From Pyrocephalus nanus (Eukaryota > Chordata > Aves > Passeriformes > Tyrannidae), in assembly GCA_038380795.1 (NCBI GenBank), contig CM076266.1, positions 45,096,425 through 45,160,424 on the forward strand: a stretch of 64,000 bases of DNA, in the 5' to 3' direction. This document shows, piece by piece, positions 37,261 to 50,900 of the stretch (position 1 is its first letter; each line of letters begins with the position of its first letter). The notes beneath the pieces were generated by a model. That model was not told the origin of the DNA. It did not search any database and saw only the letters and a program-made list of their open reading frames with translations. The position numbers and the translations under genes were made by a program.

Positions 37261-40200
37261 AGGCTGGCAATTGTGGAAAAACATTTATTGTTTTCTTCAT
37301 AACACCATAACACCACTAGTGCCAGGGAAGTCAGTGTATTATTTGATGCTGTTTGATGCTTTTGAAGTTACACACATGTATAACAATGCATAGAATTAAA
37401 CATTTCCAAACTAATAATTTAACCTTTTTTAATTATAATAATATCTACAGTCTGAAAACTTTTTTTTTAGTAACATTATGGAAAATAAATATGTTTTGTC
37501 TGTATTCACACTACCTCTTTCAAAGGAAAGCTACTATTACGTGTTAATAATAACTTATGAGTTTTATTCTCTGACAACATTCATTTTTTTTCAAGAAAAT
37601 ACATACCCTTTGGGATTCAGACATTTTTTTCTGGTAATGAGCCACTTTCTTCCTGCAACATTTCAACCCCTCATTGTAAAGTCCTGACTCTTATTAGAAC
37701 CAGCTTTTCTAGCTCTGCAGATTCTTCTCCTCCAATTAAAGCTTCCTGTTGAGTAGACCAGAGTCCTTCAGGAGGAAATGTTAAAAGTCAGTGAATTATG
37801 GAATATCATAAAACACACAAAAACCTAAAAAATGTTCCTAAAGGCTAGTAAATTAAAATACTTTCTTGTAATAATTGATTGTGATTTTAGTTGAATATTC
37901 TATGAAACAATACCAAAATATAGTCCTCCTGATCATTATGAAAGGCTGTGCAGCACTGAGGGAAGAGAAATGCAAGAAAGATTTAGAGTAGGGAAGAAAA
38001 AGGAAATTAAAATTTAGATTGGACAAATTCAGTATAATAATCCACAGGAAGATAATTCAAATAAATAGATAGTCAATAGAGAAGATATTTTAGAAGCAGG
38101 AATGCATGCTGAGATTTAGAGGAGCATGGATCACAGATTAGAAATGACATTGTAATCTAGTATAAAGAAGAAAAAAATATATTAATCAGTTTTTTGTCAG
38201 TAAAGGCATTGGGCCTGTAGAGCAGCAAAATAATGTGTCTGTTGGCTTGACCCTGGTCACGCATTAGTCTTGCCAATGATTTCTGTGATAGGAGGATCAA
38301 CTTCTCTATGGGCCTAATTCATATAAAATTCTCTGAAATCAGTGAGTCCCAAAACAATGACTTTCTGAGATCTGTGAATGGCATTTTTACAGTGTCGTAG
38401 GCAATTTTTTAGCAGAAAGGTATGATATGCTGCACGGAAAGTTGAGAAAAAAACTCCCATCCAGCATTACAGAGGCATCCTTATGTGACTACCAAACCTG
38501 CACCTGTCTCAATCTGCTGAAGCCCCCAAAGTGCAGCCTCTCGTGCAAACTTGTAATTCCATGAGAGCAACCATAGCAGGAAATCACTAGTGAGCTCTTG
38601 CTTCTAAACAACAGAGTGAATATCTGAAGGAAAAGCTTTTGGCCTTATTTATTTTTCCTCTTTAAAAGTGAAACGTGTATGCTAACTGAAGATGCCTCTG
38701 TGACAGCCCTTAGGTAAGAAGGGCCCTACATGATAAGGAAGGTTGGCAGTGAAAAAACACGGCTTCACTAAGAGAACCGTATTTTGCCAATATTTACCTC
38801 CTGTGAATTCCTGAAATTCTTTTCCGTTCTGCTGAAATATCTAAAAGAGTTAACTATGGACTTCTAAGAGAAGACTCCAGTAAGTGAGTAAGCTCAGTTT
38901 AGAATTATTTTAGAAATGGCAACTCCTCCAATTTTCTTTTTGCTTACTCTGCTGAAAAACAAAACTTACACTTGAATAGAACTGACTCATTCAAAATCTG
39001 ATGTAGGTATCTTGGGGGTGCTAGTTTGGACTAGGTTAAAGCTTCTGATCTGAAAGAATAACTTCTGTAGACACTTTATTAAACAGGAATTTTGGGTTTT
39101 TAGGATAGGATACCAGACTGCATCAGGAGACATGGGAACTATTTCTATCTGAGCAGCTGATTTGATGTGTGCCTTTGGGATTTGCAAAGTAATGATGTGA
39201 AATGCACACATTTAAAAACAAGCTCTATCCTTTCTGCAGTTCAAATGATAAATGCCTTTTAGCATGAGACTTCTGTCTTTATACCCTCTTTCTTGCATTC
39301 TCAAAGCAAGTAATGAAACTTGAAATGTCCTTAGGTTATAATTTAAATACAGCTTAACATTTTAAAACATATTTTGACTTCGATTTTAAGGTTTTAAAAG
39401 TACTGTAAAAATTATTTTTGTATCCTAATTATTGTTTTGTGACTAAAAGATCTGTATGATGTGTGCATAGTTGGGCTGACAATCTACTCTCCCACCCTGA
39501 TGTGAAGGCAACTACCCAACTAGACTTAATGATGCCCAGATCAAGATCAGCCTGTTGTGTGTAGGAAGGTGGTCTCTCAGGAGGCTGAGGCAGCAGAGAG
39601 TTTGGCAGCATCATTGGGACAAGGGCAAGTCCTCCTCACTCGAGGATGCAGATGCCAGTCCACGTGGTCCTTTCTGCTCTTCCATAAAGCAGAGTTTTTG
39701 CCAGAAAACCTCTTACAGCATATCGTCTGTCCAACCCTCAGAATTGAAACAGAAGTCTTGTTTTCTAGTGAAGAGTGAGGAACAACTTGAGGATTTTTTC
39801 CTATTATGGAAGTTAATCTACAGGTTTAGTCAGGCTCCGTAAACATTTTCAGGAAAGCATAAGAATACCAATTCTTTTAAAGACAGTTGTTCAGGCTCCT
39901 TTACAGAAGTGTTTTGGGTTTTTTTTACATTCAGAATAATAAAAGTGTTAATGATTTTTCACTTTGTACACAGAATTAAATGCTTAATAACGTGAACAAG
40001 TTTCAGCTAAATTTCTCTAATTACCAACTACAGTTTATTTTTTATTTGTTAGACTCCCTGTGGAAAACAGTACACAAAATTTATAAAATTGCAATAAAAC
40101 ACGAGAAAATCTGCTTCCTTGTACTGTTTTGCATGGACTTACTGGTAATGCCTTGTCATTTTTTAATGACTATGAACATGTACTCCAGAAAATAATTAAA

Positions 40201-41540
40201 AAATATAGATTTTTTTTTTTAAGTGGTGATTTTACATATCTCAGATCTCCCAGGACAATGGAAAGGTGTTCTAGACTGTCAAAAATGTGCAACATCTACA
40301 GGAGTAGGTCCATCAACTGTGGGTGGGTGGGGGTTTTATGAATATCAAAAAAACTAACTTGAACAGGGTCTGCATCAGAAAGACAATTTCTAGTAGAAAG
40401 ATTTTATTCTAATCTCACAAGAAATGCAACATGCTACAAAAAAAAATTCAGAGAAGAAGTTAAAAACAAGCTTTCAAAAAAACCTATTTTGGATATTAAA
40501 CTCAAGGAATAACTAAAGGAAATAGGAAGAGTCTGTCTTTGATGGCCATTTCAGGATTACACTTAACAGAGAAAGGCCTCTTTACCAGAATCTTTACACA
40601 CGGCTGGAATAGAGAAAAATCTTCCACTTGGTGACTGGCAATTTAGCTGCTAACAATAATCTGATGATTCTTGGCTATTTTGATTCCTGTTATTATGGCA
40701 ATAAAATGAGTTAACCAAAATCTAAAAAAAGACAGTATTATGTACATTATCTTAACTAAATAAATAGATAGAGATACAATAGAAAATCATGACTGAGAAA
40801 TACTGCATGATTACTTTAAAATCTAGAAAGTAAGCGAAAAATTCATGATACTAATTAAAGTTCTCATTAGAATCCCATTATAAGAAATAAGAGAAAAAAG
40901 CCTCTTTATTTCTCCAGAGACAGCTTTAGCAATATGAAATGAAGAAAAAAGGCTTAGTACCAAATCATTTGTGTCTCTTTCCCTTTCAAGCACATAGACA
41001 ATGAATTGGATTGCATTTTATATGGTAAAAGGACATTAGCTAAATCATACAAGTGCTTAACTGTTCATAGTTCCCTCTTAACAACAAAACAGAGGGCTGA
41101 TGGGTGAGAGCATATGCTTTTTTGTGACAGTGGAGAAGACGTGGTAATCTTCGGAACACTAAACTGAATGTTTATATTAAACACTTGAAAATGTTAATTA
41201 GAGATAAACCTTCAGAATATACTTTTAATTTCTTCTGCATACAGTACTTAAGGTGTGAGGCCACAGATCCTCTTCACGCACTATATGTGATTTGCAGACC
41301 CTGACTAAAAAAAGCTTTTTGTCCTCCACATTTGAGGAATCATTAAGTGATAAGAGCAGTATATTTGCTTCAATATTTAGATAATAGAACATCGCACAGA
41401 AATACTTAGAAAACTTCAGGCAGAGCAATGGTGCTTTTTAAAGATAAAAATATCTGTAATAAGCTCTTCACTAGACTTCTGTTTCCTATTTCATCACTCA
41501 TATTTTGTTTGTACATCAATGTTTTGTACACAATGTACAC

Positions 41541-41578
41541 AAACTGTAGGTGTATAAACTGTAGGTGTATAAACTGTA
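41541..41578 (+). repeat. 15-base tandem repeat, 2.5 copies
   Basis: The unit AAACTGTAGGTGTAT occurs exactly twice (41541-41555 and 41556-41570), followed by the partial copy AAACTGTA. The copies are identical, so the duplication is recent or under exchange. Confidence 0.88.
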
Positions 41579-43065
41579 AATAGCTCCTCACTATTTACCT
41601 CAAAACGACTGACATGATTTATTATCAAAATTTAGATCAATATATTACCGAAACAGAAAAAAAAATTCATTCAACTCAGTATTTTTGAAGAAAATACTAC
41701 AACATATTTAAGCCTTACAACTCTCAGCTCTGCAGAGGGATTTTGAGTCTGTGGCTTATTAGCAATCCATGCAGGTATGGGTGAGTTGATCTTAAAGAAG
41801 ATGTGAGTGCAAAACTAATCGCAAAACTGGCCTTGGATCTCAGATTTGCTTCTTAGAATTAACTAAAACAAAAAGGCTTAGGATGTAGAACAAAGAATTT
41901 TTACTTTCAAAGTTCTTATCTAGAAAGAAGGTTCCTGTTGGTCAATATGGTCACATGCTCTTGGATGCAAAGACTGTTATGCTTATATAACAACAAAGAA
42001 GGTTAGGTAGGTTTGGATTAGGACTATGAATTAATGCTTATTTTTGAATATGTGAGGGTTTGAATGCAATGAAAAATAGTACCATACACAAAAATGTACC
42101 AGAGACAGTGTACCACAATTAAATATGAACTAGATAAAAATTATTTTTTTCCTTATGAACCTGGTGAGTTTCAGCTCTGTTCTCATACATAATTTGTCAC
42201 ACTTCATGTCCTCTCTTCTTTGTGATGAAAGACACTAACTTTCATGTGCTCTGCAAAAGAGGAACAACCTTTCCTTTGGTAAAATTGCAGATACTACCAT
42301 TCAATATAAATATATTTCTGCTGTATTTTCTACCTCCTCTTTCTCAATTTCCTGTCCATCAGTTTTTATTTATATGCTGTAATGAAATACCAGAACATAG
42401 GTGAAGAATGACCATGAAAGTTCATATATGTCTCTTAATGTGGCTGGCTCAAGGTACTTGACAGAAATTTAAAATGCCTCTGAGGCAGAGTAATCTGAAG
42501 AAGCCTCCTGTCCTTACTTACCTCTAAGAATTACAGCCCAAGTTGAAACATGAAGGAAACAATAAATATCCCTTTTAAAAATTGCTAACAACATTAAATA
42601 TTCTCCTGATTAACCTATTTCTTATATTTTTTGGTCTGAATTATTTTCATTAGCAAAGCATTTTATGATTTATCTCATAGTATATAAACAACTGTTCTAC
42701 TGTTTCAATTTAGATTTTTTTTCTCTTCCAAACTGTCTCTTATTTTTTGATTATGTCAGAAAAACCAAAGATTTTCAATTTAACATTACTATTTATGACA
42801 TACATATGCAAACCCATTTGTTGTTTTATGTTGATTCTTTCTACTCTTTAACTTCTTGTGTTTGTCATATCTTCTTTTAAAGTACACTTTTGTTATGGAT
42901 AGTATTATGGAAAGTATATTGAATTAAATAAAGGTGTTACATTGTCCATAATTTTCATAATTCAAGTTGTAACATATTGCAATGTGATACATTAATTTTT
43001 ATGATTTCAATAGCACATTAATAATGACCTCTGCTAAGAAACCTGTAGGAAGGTTAGTGTTCCCT

Positions 43066-43093
43066 TGGTTAATTTAGATATGGTTAATTTAGA
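43066..43093 (+). repeat. 15-base tandem duplication
   Basis: TGGTTAATTTAGATA at 43066-43080 is followed directly by TGGTTAATTTAGA at 43081-43093. It is a local slippage duplication. Confidence 0.85.
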
Positions 43094-45070
43094 AAGCTCC
43101 ATTGTAGACCACATTTTTCAAATATTTCCCTCCAGCATGATCAGCACTGACACATTTTGCTGTTCTGCTACTCATTCATCTGGTTCATCTTCTCCCCTTG
43201 ATATTTTTCATGGTTCTCCTTATAGCCAAATAACAGAATTTTTTTTTCCTGAACTTCTCAAATTTCAGTTCCATTACCCTCCCCTCCAGTTCACTAGCAA
43301 GAATAAGTGAAGCTTTAAGGAGAAAGTTCAGTCAACTTTTTTATCCCTTATTCCATAATGAGAGTAGTCTGTATTATCCTAAACTTCTTTTTTTTTTTTT
43401 CTTCCCTGTTAGGTGCTTTTTGACTCTGCCTTGTCCCACACATGTAGGAAACTATTTAGTGCCCTTTCCTGAGGAACCGAGGAATCAGAATTTTTGAAAA
43501 TTCTTAAGAAATTATGTTGGGTTAATTTTTTTTTAATTAACCATTTTAGCATGTGATTGGCTTATGAAGCCTTTTTACCCTCTTAAAATATGACAATCTG
43601 GGAACTTTTATATTGTGAAAGTATGCACTTCTTTTTTCTTATATTTTTAATGATCCAGAAAACCTTCTTGAAATAGACAACAAACTTCATGATCACCAGT
43701 TCTATTTTTAAATATATGAGGCACTGTTTTTTAACTTCTGTGTTTCTATGCAGTAAGGAAAAAATTGCGTGGTTGTAGTTTTGAGGCTTCATACATTTTG
43801 TTTGTTAAGCATGAAGTTATAGGAAACTTTTGGTAGCACGTCGGGCTTTAATAGCATCACATTGTTAAATATCAGAAAACAGTAGGTGTCATAGTAATCC
43901 TCCAAAAATTCTTGAGTAAAATCTAATGTAAAAAGTCATTTAACTTCTCAGCAGTATTCTTATCTTCCCTCACCGCTTTGTGGGGATTTAGAAGATCTGT
44001 TGGTTCTATTGCAGTCGTCTTCTTCCAAATGTATTTTCATGGTTTCTGGGTTTTAAAACTCTATTTTTCTCCTTCAAAATCCATTTTTACCCTTCTAATT
44101 TCCCTCTTCCCTCATTGCTGCTATGCCCTTGATTATTGATAGGCTTTGCTAAAGTCAGTCTTCTTAAATGCAGAGAATTTGCATGGTTGAACCAACATCT
44201 TTCTAACCTACCTCCTTCTTTAGACTTCAGTGTGGCACGTTTTGGTTTGCCACTTGCCCCTGCAGTGTTAACTACTAGAGAACACCCCACAAGATGAAAC
44301 TTGGTAAAACAAATGAAAAGTTTAAATATTGATGTCTTCATGGAGGTTTCCTTGTTTCAATCAGACTCAGTTTAATTTCATACTATGCTGCCTAATGTTC
44401 CAGTCTTCTCATAACAATCAGATTCAGTATGTTTTTTACCATCCACAGCAGGTTAATGTTGTATGCAAAGTCTGGCCAACCACATGATGAATTCCTTTAA
44501 ATAACTAATATGTTTCAAAGTATTTAGGAGTGTTTGAAAATATTTTGCCAGATGTGAACTCTAAAATACTGTCTACAGGAAAATTTGTCTACAGAATTGC
44601 TTCTTTAAGGTTAAAAAACATTTTGCTTCTTATAAGATGCATACATTATGATTACCTATTGTTGATAATAATCTTAAATACCAGTCCTACTTTTTTTTTT
44701 TTTTGGCAGAAGAGAAAATTCATTTTCTTTAAAGTTGTACTTCATTCAACATTGTCTATCACTGCTAAGTTCACAAGTAATAAATGTTTCTCAGCTACAG
44801 ACAAATGAGACAATTGGTAGCCTAACTGAAAGAGGCAGAAACAAGCTTCAGAAAGAAGGATCTCCATGATGTAGAGCTCCTCTTCTCCTAACATCCTGAA
44901 TCTATTATAGTAGGAGAAAATTCTTCCATACACATCTTTTTGTTTTTTTTTTTAAATCAACAAAATGTTAAGAAAAATGTCTTTTTCACCAGTTAAAGTT
45001 CACACTTCCATTGTCAATCAATACAGCTATTTGTTTTAATTCTCTATGCCTCTCTACAAATGGCATATGT

Positions 45071-45086
45071 AATAATAATTATTATT
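45071..45086. repeat. 16-base AT palindrome
   Basis: AATAATAATTATTATT equals its own reverse complement. It is built from an AAT run meeting an ATT run and has no assigned role. Confidence 0.85.
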
Positions 45087-45253
45087 TTAAAACCCCTTAA
45101 AAGCCTTTAAAACAGCTGACTTAAAGGATAATCTGAGACAAGTAATTTGGGATTTTAAAGATGAAAAGTGGCTGTTCTATACACTTATCTCCTCTCAAAA
45201 TTTCACAATGTTTTGTGCTCATGTTAGCATGCACTGTGAACTTACTTAGGACC

Positions 45254-45282
45254 TTAAAGGACTTACTAGGCAAGTCCTTTAA
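45254..45282. repeat. perfect 11-base hairpin
   Basis: TTAAAGGACTT (45254-45264) and AAGTCCTTTAA (45272-45282) are exact reverse complements separated by the 7-base loop ACTAGGC. Beyond the stem one mismatch is followed by a further pair. The stem is too short for a microRNA precursor. It may be a remnant of a small inverted-repeat element or chance. Confidence 0.8.
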
Positions 45283-46339
45283 AGAAATTCCTTAAGAATA
45301 ATCACAGATGATCATATTTCTCAGTTCTATGAGGTTCTGAAACAACACAGTATGCTTTTTTTTATGGTATCCAATATCAAAGCAAAAGGGGAAAAGTAGA
45401 TCAGGTAAAGATATATTAAAGCTTGAGCCAAAATCATATGGTCCCAAACTAGTTAACTGCATATGGCTTTTGAAATTGACTTAGAAACTGTATTTCTACC
45501 ACCTTTGGTTTAACAAGATGGCTAAATTTCTTATTAAAAGTTCTGCAGAAATTCTGGTAAACATTTTGAATCTCAAGTGTTTGCACTGTTTACAACACCG
45601 GTCTGTTTTTTTCCTTAATCGTCTTCTTTGCTATCACATTCTGTGTAAAACCTTAATTTAATTCTTGATGCCCTCATTTCAGCACCTAGAAACGAAGCTG
45701 TTTCATATGAAGCAGTACTTAGCTATATAGGTTTCTGTGACACTAGCTATAACCTGTTAATTTGCATCCTGTGAAGGGCTGCTTGTTTACAGAGACCTCA
45801 GACAGCTTTGGAAAGCAGGGAGAGATTTAACAATAACTTAGCTTTTTGAGGGTGAAGCTGTGAACTGCAACAAGCCTGGACATGCCATTTTATAATGGCT
45901 TCCCTAACGAGCACTTTCTTTTTGTTATTGAGGGTTCTTAACTCTTTTGTTTGTTTCTGTCTTGGGTTTTAAGTGTTAGCAATCATTATAGTAACAGCTT
46001 GTTCATCATACTTAGATCTCTACAAATTCCTATATAAATATCAGCCTTATTTCTTCTTTTTGGTGTTAAGAGGGCTGGAAATGGCAAAGAAATATTTTTT
46101 ACTTTGGTATTTTGCTTGTTATCCAAAACAAGCAGCTGAAGGAATAAATTGTACAGAAAGTATACATTAAAATCCCTTAAGCAGTGATGACTCTGAAAAT
46201 ACAGATTAAGTTTAAAATTAATATTTGATTTGTTTCTGTATCCAAATTAATTGCACCATAGTCAAGTGTTATGGATCTATCTGAGCACTCTTAGAAGAGA
46301 TTATTTACAAGTTAATAAAATAATAAACAAAAGCACATA
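45283..46339. other. unique AT-rich noncoding DNA
   Basis: Nothing recognisable was found here. Confidence 0.5.
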
Positions 46340-46960
46340 AGAAATATTAATTACCAACTCTTGGAATTCCAGCCTGGGCAGGGTCAGTTCATCCCTACCT
46401 AATAACGACTTGCTCTTTACAAAGTGCCTTTGATAAGGTCCCATGCATGCTTTTATTTAATCAGAGCCTTTTTTAATGTCCAGTGCACCCTTCTGCTGAA
46501 GGAAAACAGTACAGTTACTGCTTCTCCCATGACTTCACCTGCCAGCTGCCCACTATTTTAGAACAATTTGCATCTTCTAATGCAAGTGTCAGAATGCATT
46601 TCATTGAAGTTTACTTGTAAATTATCAGAATACTTTAATTTTGGAACAAAAAGGATCCTGGTTTCTTTTAGATGATTGATTGAACTTTTATTTTTCTTAT
46701 TGACTCTTTTCATCCTAGATGGTATTTAGTAATTTTCTTAAACATGCTTGTTCAGGCAGCTACATTTCATTCTGTAATTTCAATAAAAAGTACACAAATG
46801 AGGTTAGAACAGGGTTATATGTCACTAACGGAGAGGCTATAAAATGTGGTTGAATGTGACAAACACTTTTCACTGTGCCAGGGATGTTTTGTTCAGACCT
46901 ACCCAATGTCAAAGATACGTCTTCTCACATATTAATGTAAGCTGGAATTCATACTGTATG
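46340..46960. promoter_or_regulatory. candidate conserved noncoding element with octamer motif
   Basis: Repeat-free sequence with balanced composition and several regulatory-looking words. The octamer ATTTGCAT, the POU-factor site in known enhancers and promoters, lies at 46566-46573 and overlaps the inverted repeat TTGCAT / ATGCAA (46568-46585, 6-base spacer), which would allow two POU half-sites in opposite orientation. GATTGATTGA and TAATTT words lie downstream. Conservation cannot be read from one genome, so the regulatory call is speculative. Confidence 0.22.
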
Positions 46961-47811
46961 TTGATATTATTTAGTAGATGTCTCTTTCAGTGAAAAAGTG
47001 GGAAAGAGATTTTGGAAGGAAAGGAATTAAGAAAAATCATGATAGTCACTGCCCACCACAGAGACAAAGCTGAAGCATTGAAAAGACAATTTTTAAAGTC
47101 TTTTTCTTCCTAGCTGCTTTTCTGAATTTTTCATCTAATGGCTGTGACCCTTCTCATAAAATCTTTCCATAGCCAAATTTGATGCTCTGACTCAAGCCTT
47201 AGACAAAATTTTAAATCTCAGTTAACATCTTGTAGAAACTGTGTATGATACTGCATTGTAATTTTATGTCTTTCTCAGTGTCTTTCACTGATATATACCA
47301 CAAGTGTTTTGAAAATGTAGTGAGTTATGTTTTAGGGACTAACTCCTGTGACCAGTTATGAAGCTGAAAAGAGAGATGCAGAAAGCAGAGTCTGTAGCCA
47401 CAGAATGATTAATTCTCAAAATTAGGAGGAGAACCAGAAACCCTGGGTTTAAAATGTGGATTTAATATGAATCCTGGCTGTCTCACTTTAGAAAACCACA
47501 GCCAAACTGTTTTAACAGCAGGCATGCCTGGCTTTATTTTCTTTTATGTTCTTGTCACATATACAACTTATCCACGTTGCCAATTCAACTTCAAGAAGTG
47601 GCCATTACCTAGGAATTCTCGTTTTTACTCTGTCTCATAAATATAAATAATTCTATAAGAGGGCTAAAGTATTAAGCTGTGACTTTGATGCTGAAAATCT
47701 TGAGCAGCAAGATATGCTGGTGAATCTAAAGGGTACTTGAACTGGATGTCTGCAGTATTTTGCAAGGGAAGGTTTTATAAATTAGCTTAGAATTGCTTTG
47801 TTGTTACTAGG
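46961..47811. other. unique noncoding DNA
   Basis: No gene is recognised. The words GAATCCTGGCTGTCTCACTT at about 47470-47490 faintly recall the core of a MIR element in plus orientation, but flanking agreement is lacking. Confidence 0.45.
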
Positions 47812-47970
47812 TGGGAATAGTAACTGTGATAGCCATAAGTGAGTCCTTAGAGTCTTCCAGGTGCCTACAACAGTAAGTGATCTGTTTAATATTCATATGA
47901 GGTAGATTACATTCTTCTTTTAACCAAAGAAATGGTTACAGGAGCTCAGAAAGGTTAACACCTAAATATC
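47812..47970 (-). mobile_element. probable MIR (CORE-SINE) remnant, minus strand
   Basis: The plus strand is colinear with the reverse complement of a MIR, the old tRNA-derived SINE family found in all amniotes. Landmarks in order are a TGAGTCCTTAGAG segment, TTCCAGGTGCCTACAACAG, TTTAATATTCATATGAGGTAG, a T-rich interval, GAAATGGTTACAGGAGCTCA and GAAAGGTTAACACCT. Several blocks match the remembered consensus in the right order, but identity is low and the end near 47970 is blurred. A coincidental resemblance is possible. MIR copies are known in birds but are few and very diverged. Confidence 0.5.
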
Positions 47971-50900
47971 CACTGACTTTGGACATGTTGCTCACCAAGT
48001 ACATTCCTAAATGCCTGGTTCCTGATTTTCTATGATACTAATGGCCTGTAACTCAGATCAAAGTCAGAGGAAGTCAGTTGCAATGTGTGAAAATGAGGTC
48101 ACAGGAATAGAAAGCTGAGCACAGAAAGACTCCTGGATGGTAGGAAACTAGGCAATCAGATGTTAAAATGATATAATCGAAGCCAAAAGGGAGATTCAGA
48201 GGCATATAAAAGATTAAAGAATTGAGGATCTCCACTTTGTAGCCTTTAGCTATTAGTTTACATTGTTCTATTACTAATTCTACAACTAGACAACATTACA
48301 CAATGAAAATTTGGCAGCAATGTATGGTGTTGTTTAGTTGGGGAGCTTTTCATTATCCAAAGCTTAGACTTGCACAAAGGTGAAATCAATGGAAATGAGA
48401 AAAAGTTCAGAGACATTTGCCAGAAATATCTGCATGCAACACAACTATGTAAATTAAGTTCCCTACCTACTAGTTTGCACAATATAATAGCAAACACTGG
48501 TTAAGGAAGATGCAAATACATGTAAAAGACTGTGTGAATCTGGTAATGTCCATAAATCAATTTTATTTATTTTTTAATAATGCAATGGAAATTTACACAA
48601 ATATGTATGTTAAACAGTACAGAAAGTCCAAACAGCTCATCTAAAATAATATTCTGTGCATTACACTTCCAGTTAAGGAAGTTATTCCTGTCTGAAATGC
48701 AAATGGAAAGAAATGCAGTGGTTAATATAATGGGCATGCTAATAACAGCAGGCAATTAATGCTCACAGGAACTATACCATACCTGCTGGGGAATTCACCT
48801 AGTTTAATTTATAGCGAAAAAACTATCCTCTGGGTCTCAAGCAGGGAAGTAGCAAATGAACTGCCTGAAATTAAGAATGGCAGCAAATATGGTTTCTCGC
48901 TGATTTGGGGAAAGGACTGCCTGCTGCACAGAAAATGTGAAACCATGAGACATTGGTAGTAGGACTAGAAGACAGAATTAGAAATCTGTGACATACTCTC
49001 AGAGCATAAACAATGAAACTGGGACATATTTTTGATCGCAGATGTCTGAATTGGGTACTGAAATCTTTCACTGAACTACAGGACCCAAAGTAAGTAAAAA
49101 TGTGGGTTGTTACTTTTATAAAAAGTCCTGCCTCCTGAAGTGAGGCCACAGAACAACAAGATGTCTGCATTGTGGCACTGCTGAAAGCTCAAACCTAGGA
49201 CAACTTCATATGACAAAAGTAGAGGTATTTCTTTAAAGTTCTTATGCTTGGAAATTACAAGTAATTCCCATAGGATTATCTCCTATTAGTTTTCTCTCAT
49301 TGTCTGGCATGAAGAACAATGGAATCCCACTACATCTCTAGTTATCAATGTATTTGAAAACTCTGAAAAGTAGGACACAAAACAAAGTTTTGCTAAATCA
49401 GAGCCAGCGTATAAGCAAAGGACCTGACTTCCTTTTCTATCTTGGATCATATTTATGAGGTTGTAACTGGGCTGGCTTCAGTGCAGTGTCTCCTGATTTA
49501 CAACAGTGTCACTTGGATCAGGATTGTGCCCCCAGTTTCCATGTTGTAAAGATATAATACAGTCTGCTAAGTGTTTTAGTGGCAAGACAGGTCACTGAGG
49601 TAATTATCTCTAATTCACTTACACAAGCTGTAACATTCTTTATGTGCTGCTGAATGGCAGCTCAGAAGAGTGTGAAAGTTTTTCCTATCAAGCAGCATAG
49701 TGGAAAAAACCCCCAAACATATTTTAATTCTTGTCCTTTGAACTGATCATTCACACTGCTCAGTACAAATGGGAATAAGTGTGCCAACACCTATGGGAAA
49801 TGACTCTTGGAAAGTAACTTTTATCCATATAAATGACCACTCTATTAAATTTAACAGTAACATAAAAGGTCTCTAATTACCAGCACACCTCAGCATACTC
49901 TCTCTTAACATATACATCCATGTTCCATCTTCTTTCTACAATGAACTATCAAGTGACAAATGATACAGCACCTCTCTGACAGTGCAAGAATGGCTATGTC
50001 AACATATAAGAGGTGTTTCTCTATAACATGTAATCCTATTTAGATGCTTCTTCCAAAGTTGTTAGAAGAATTATATGGTCCCATATAACGTATGTAGAAG
50101 GTGTCATGGAACATCTTCCAGTACACTTAACCTCTGATTTTGGGAGGAAAAATGTTCAACATGTATAACCAACTATACTTACCTCTTTCAAAAATATTTT
50201 GATAGAGGCTCACTGAAATGGATGGGTTACCTATTGTATAGGTAAACTGGATTTTTTTTCGGGTTCTAGTTTTTGGTTTTTATTTTTGCCTATACAATAA
50301 ATATCTCTTTTTAACTTGGACTGCTTTTCAAAAGGATGGTAAAGAGTATAGCTCTTACTGAGTATTATCTTTTCCTCAGAAAATTCTTAAGTGATTTTAA
50401 CAGTTAGTTAGGTACCTTTGAAATACTTACTAAGAATTTTATTTTTTTGCACAATTATGTCAGATATAACTGTGGTGCTTAAAGAATAAGGTAATAGCAC
50501 CAGCCTAGAATGAAAATCAGTTTACCTAGATGACCTAATGATGAAGAATTTCACCATTTAGTAAATTTCTCACAAACAGACAGTAACCTGCATTGTTCAG
50601 AAGCTTTCATTGATGTTTCTTATGGTGCTGATAGTACTTGAAAAGACGTGAAACCAAAAGCAAGAGGGTATCAAGCAGAAAGAGGAATGTGTGCCAGTGT
50701 ATGAAGCCTTAGGCACTTGTGGCTTATTTAATACATTGCCTAGAATAAACTGGAAGAATAACTCTGTAATGTCCCTTCTTAGATAACATTTTGAAGTACT
50801 TAATGTATTCATTATATTACTAGTCATCATATTTTCTCACAATTGCTATTAAAAATGTTCATAATTTTGTCTATTTTTTGACCTTGACATAACATTTAAA

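Larger units (their letters stand above)
36213..45253. other. long unique AT-rich noncoding region
   Basis: Apart from small tandem duplications listed separately and short T or A runs (near 40211, 43389 and 44690), nothing is recognisable over 9 kb. A slightly GC-richer stretch at 39450-39780 has overlapping open frames up to 95 codons but no known domain. A segment near 36555-36600 faintly recalls the complement of a CR1 tail but is too degraded to call. Confidence 0.5.

Noticed and set aside
47400..47490. Possible plus-strand MIR core (GAATCCTGGCTGTCTCACTT)
   Set aside because: A single 20-base word agrees, but the following segment does not continue along the MIR consensus as far as I can recall it.
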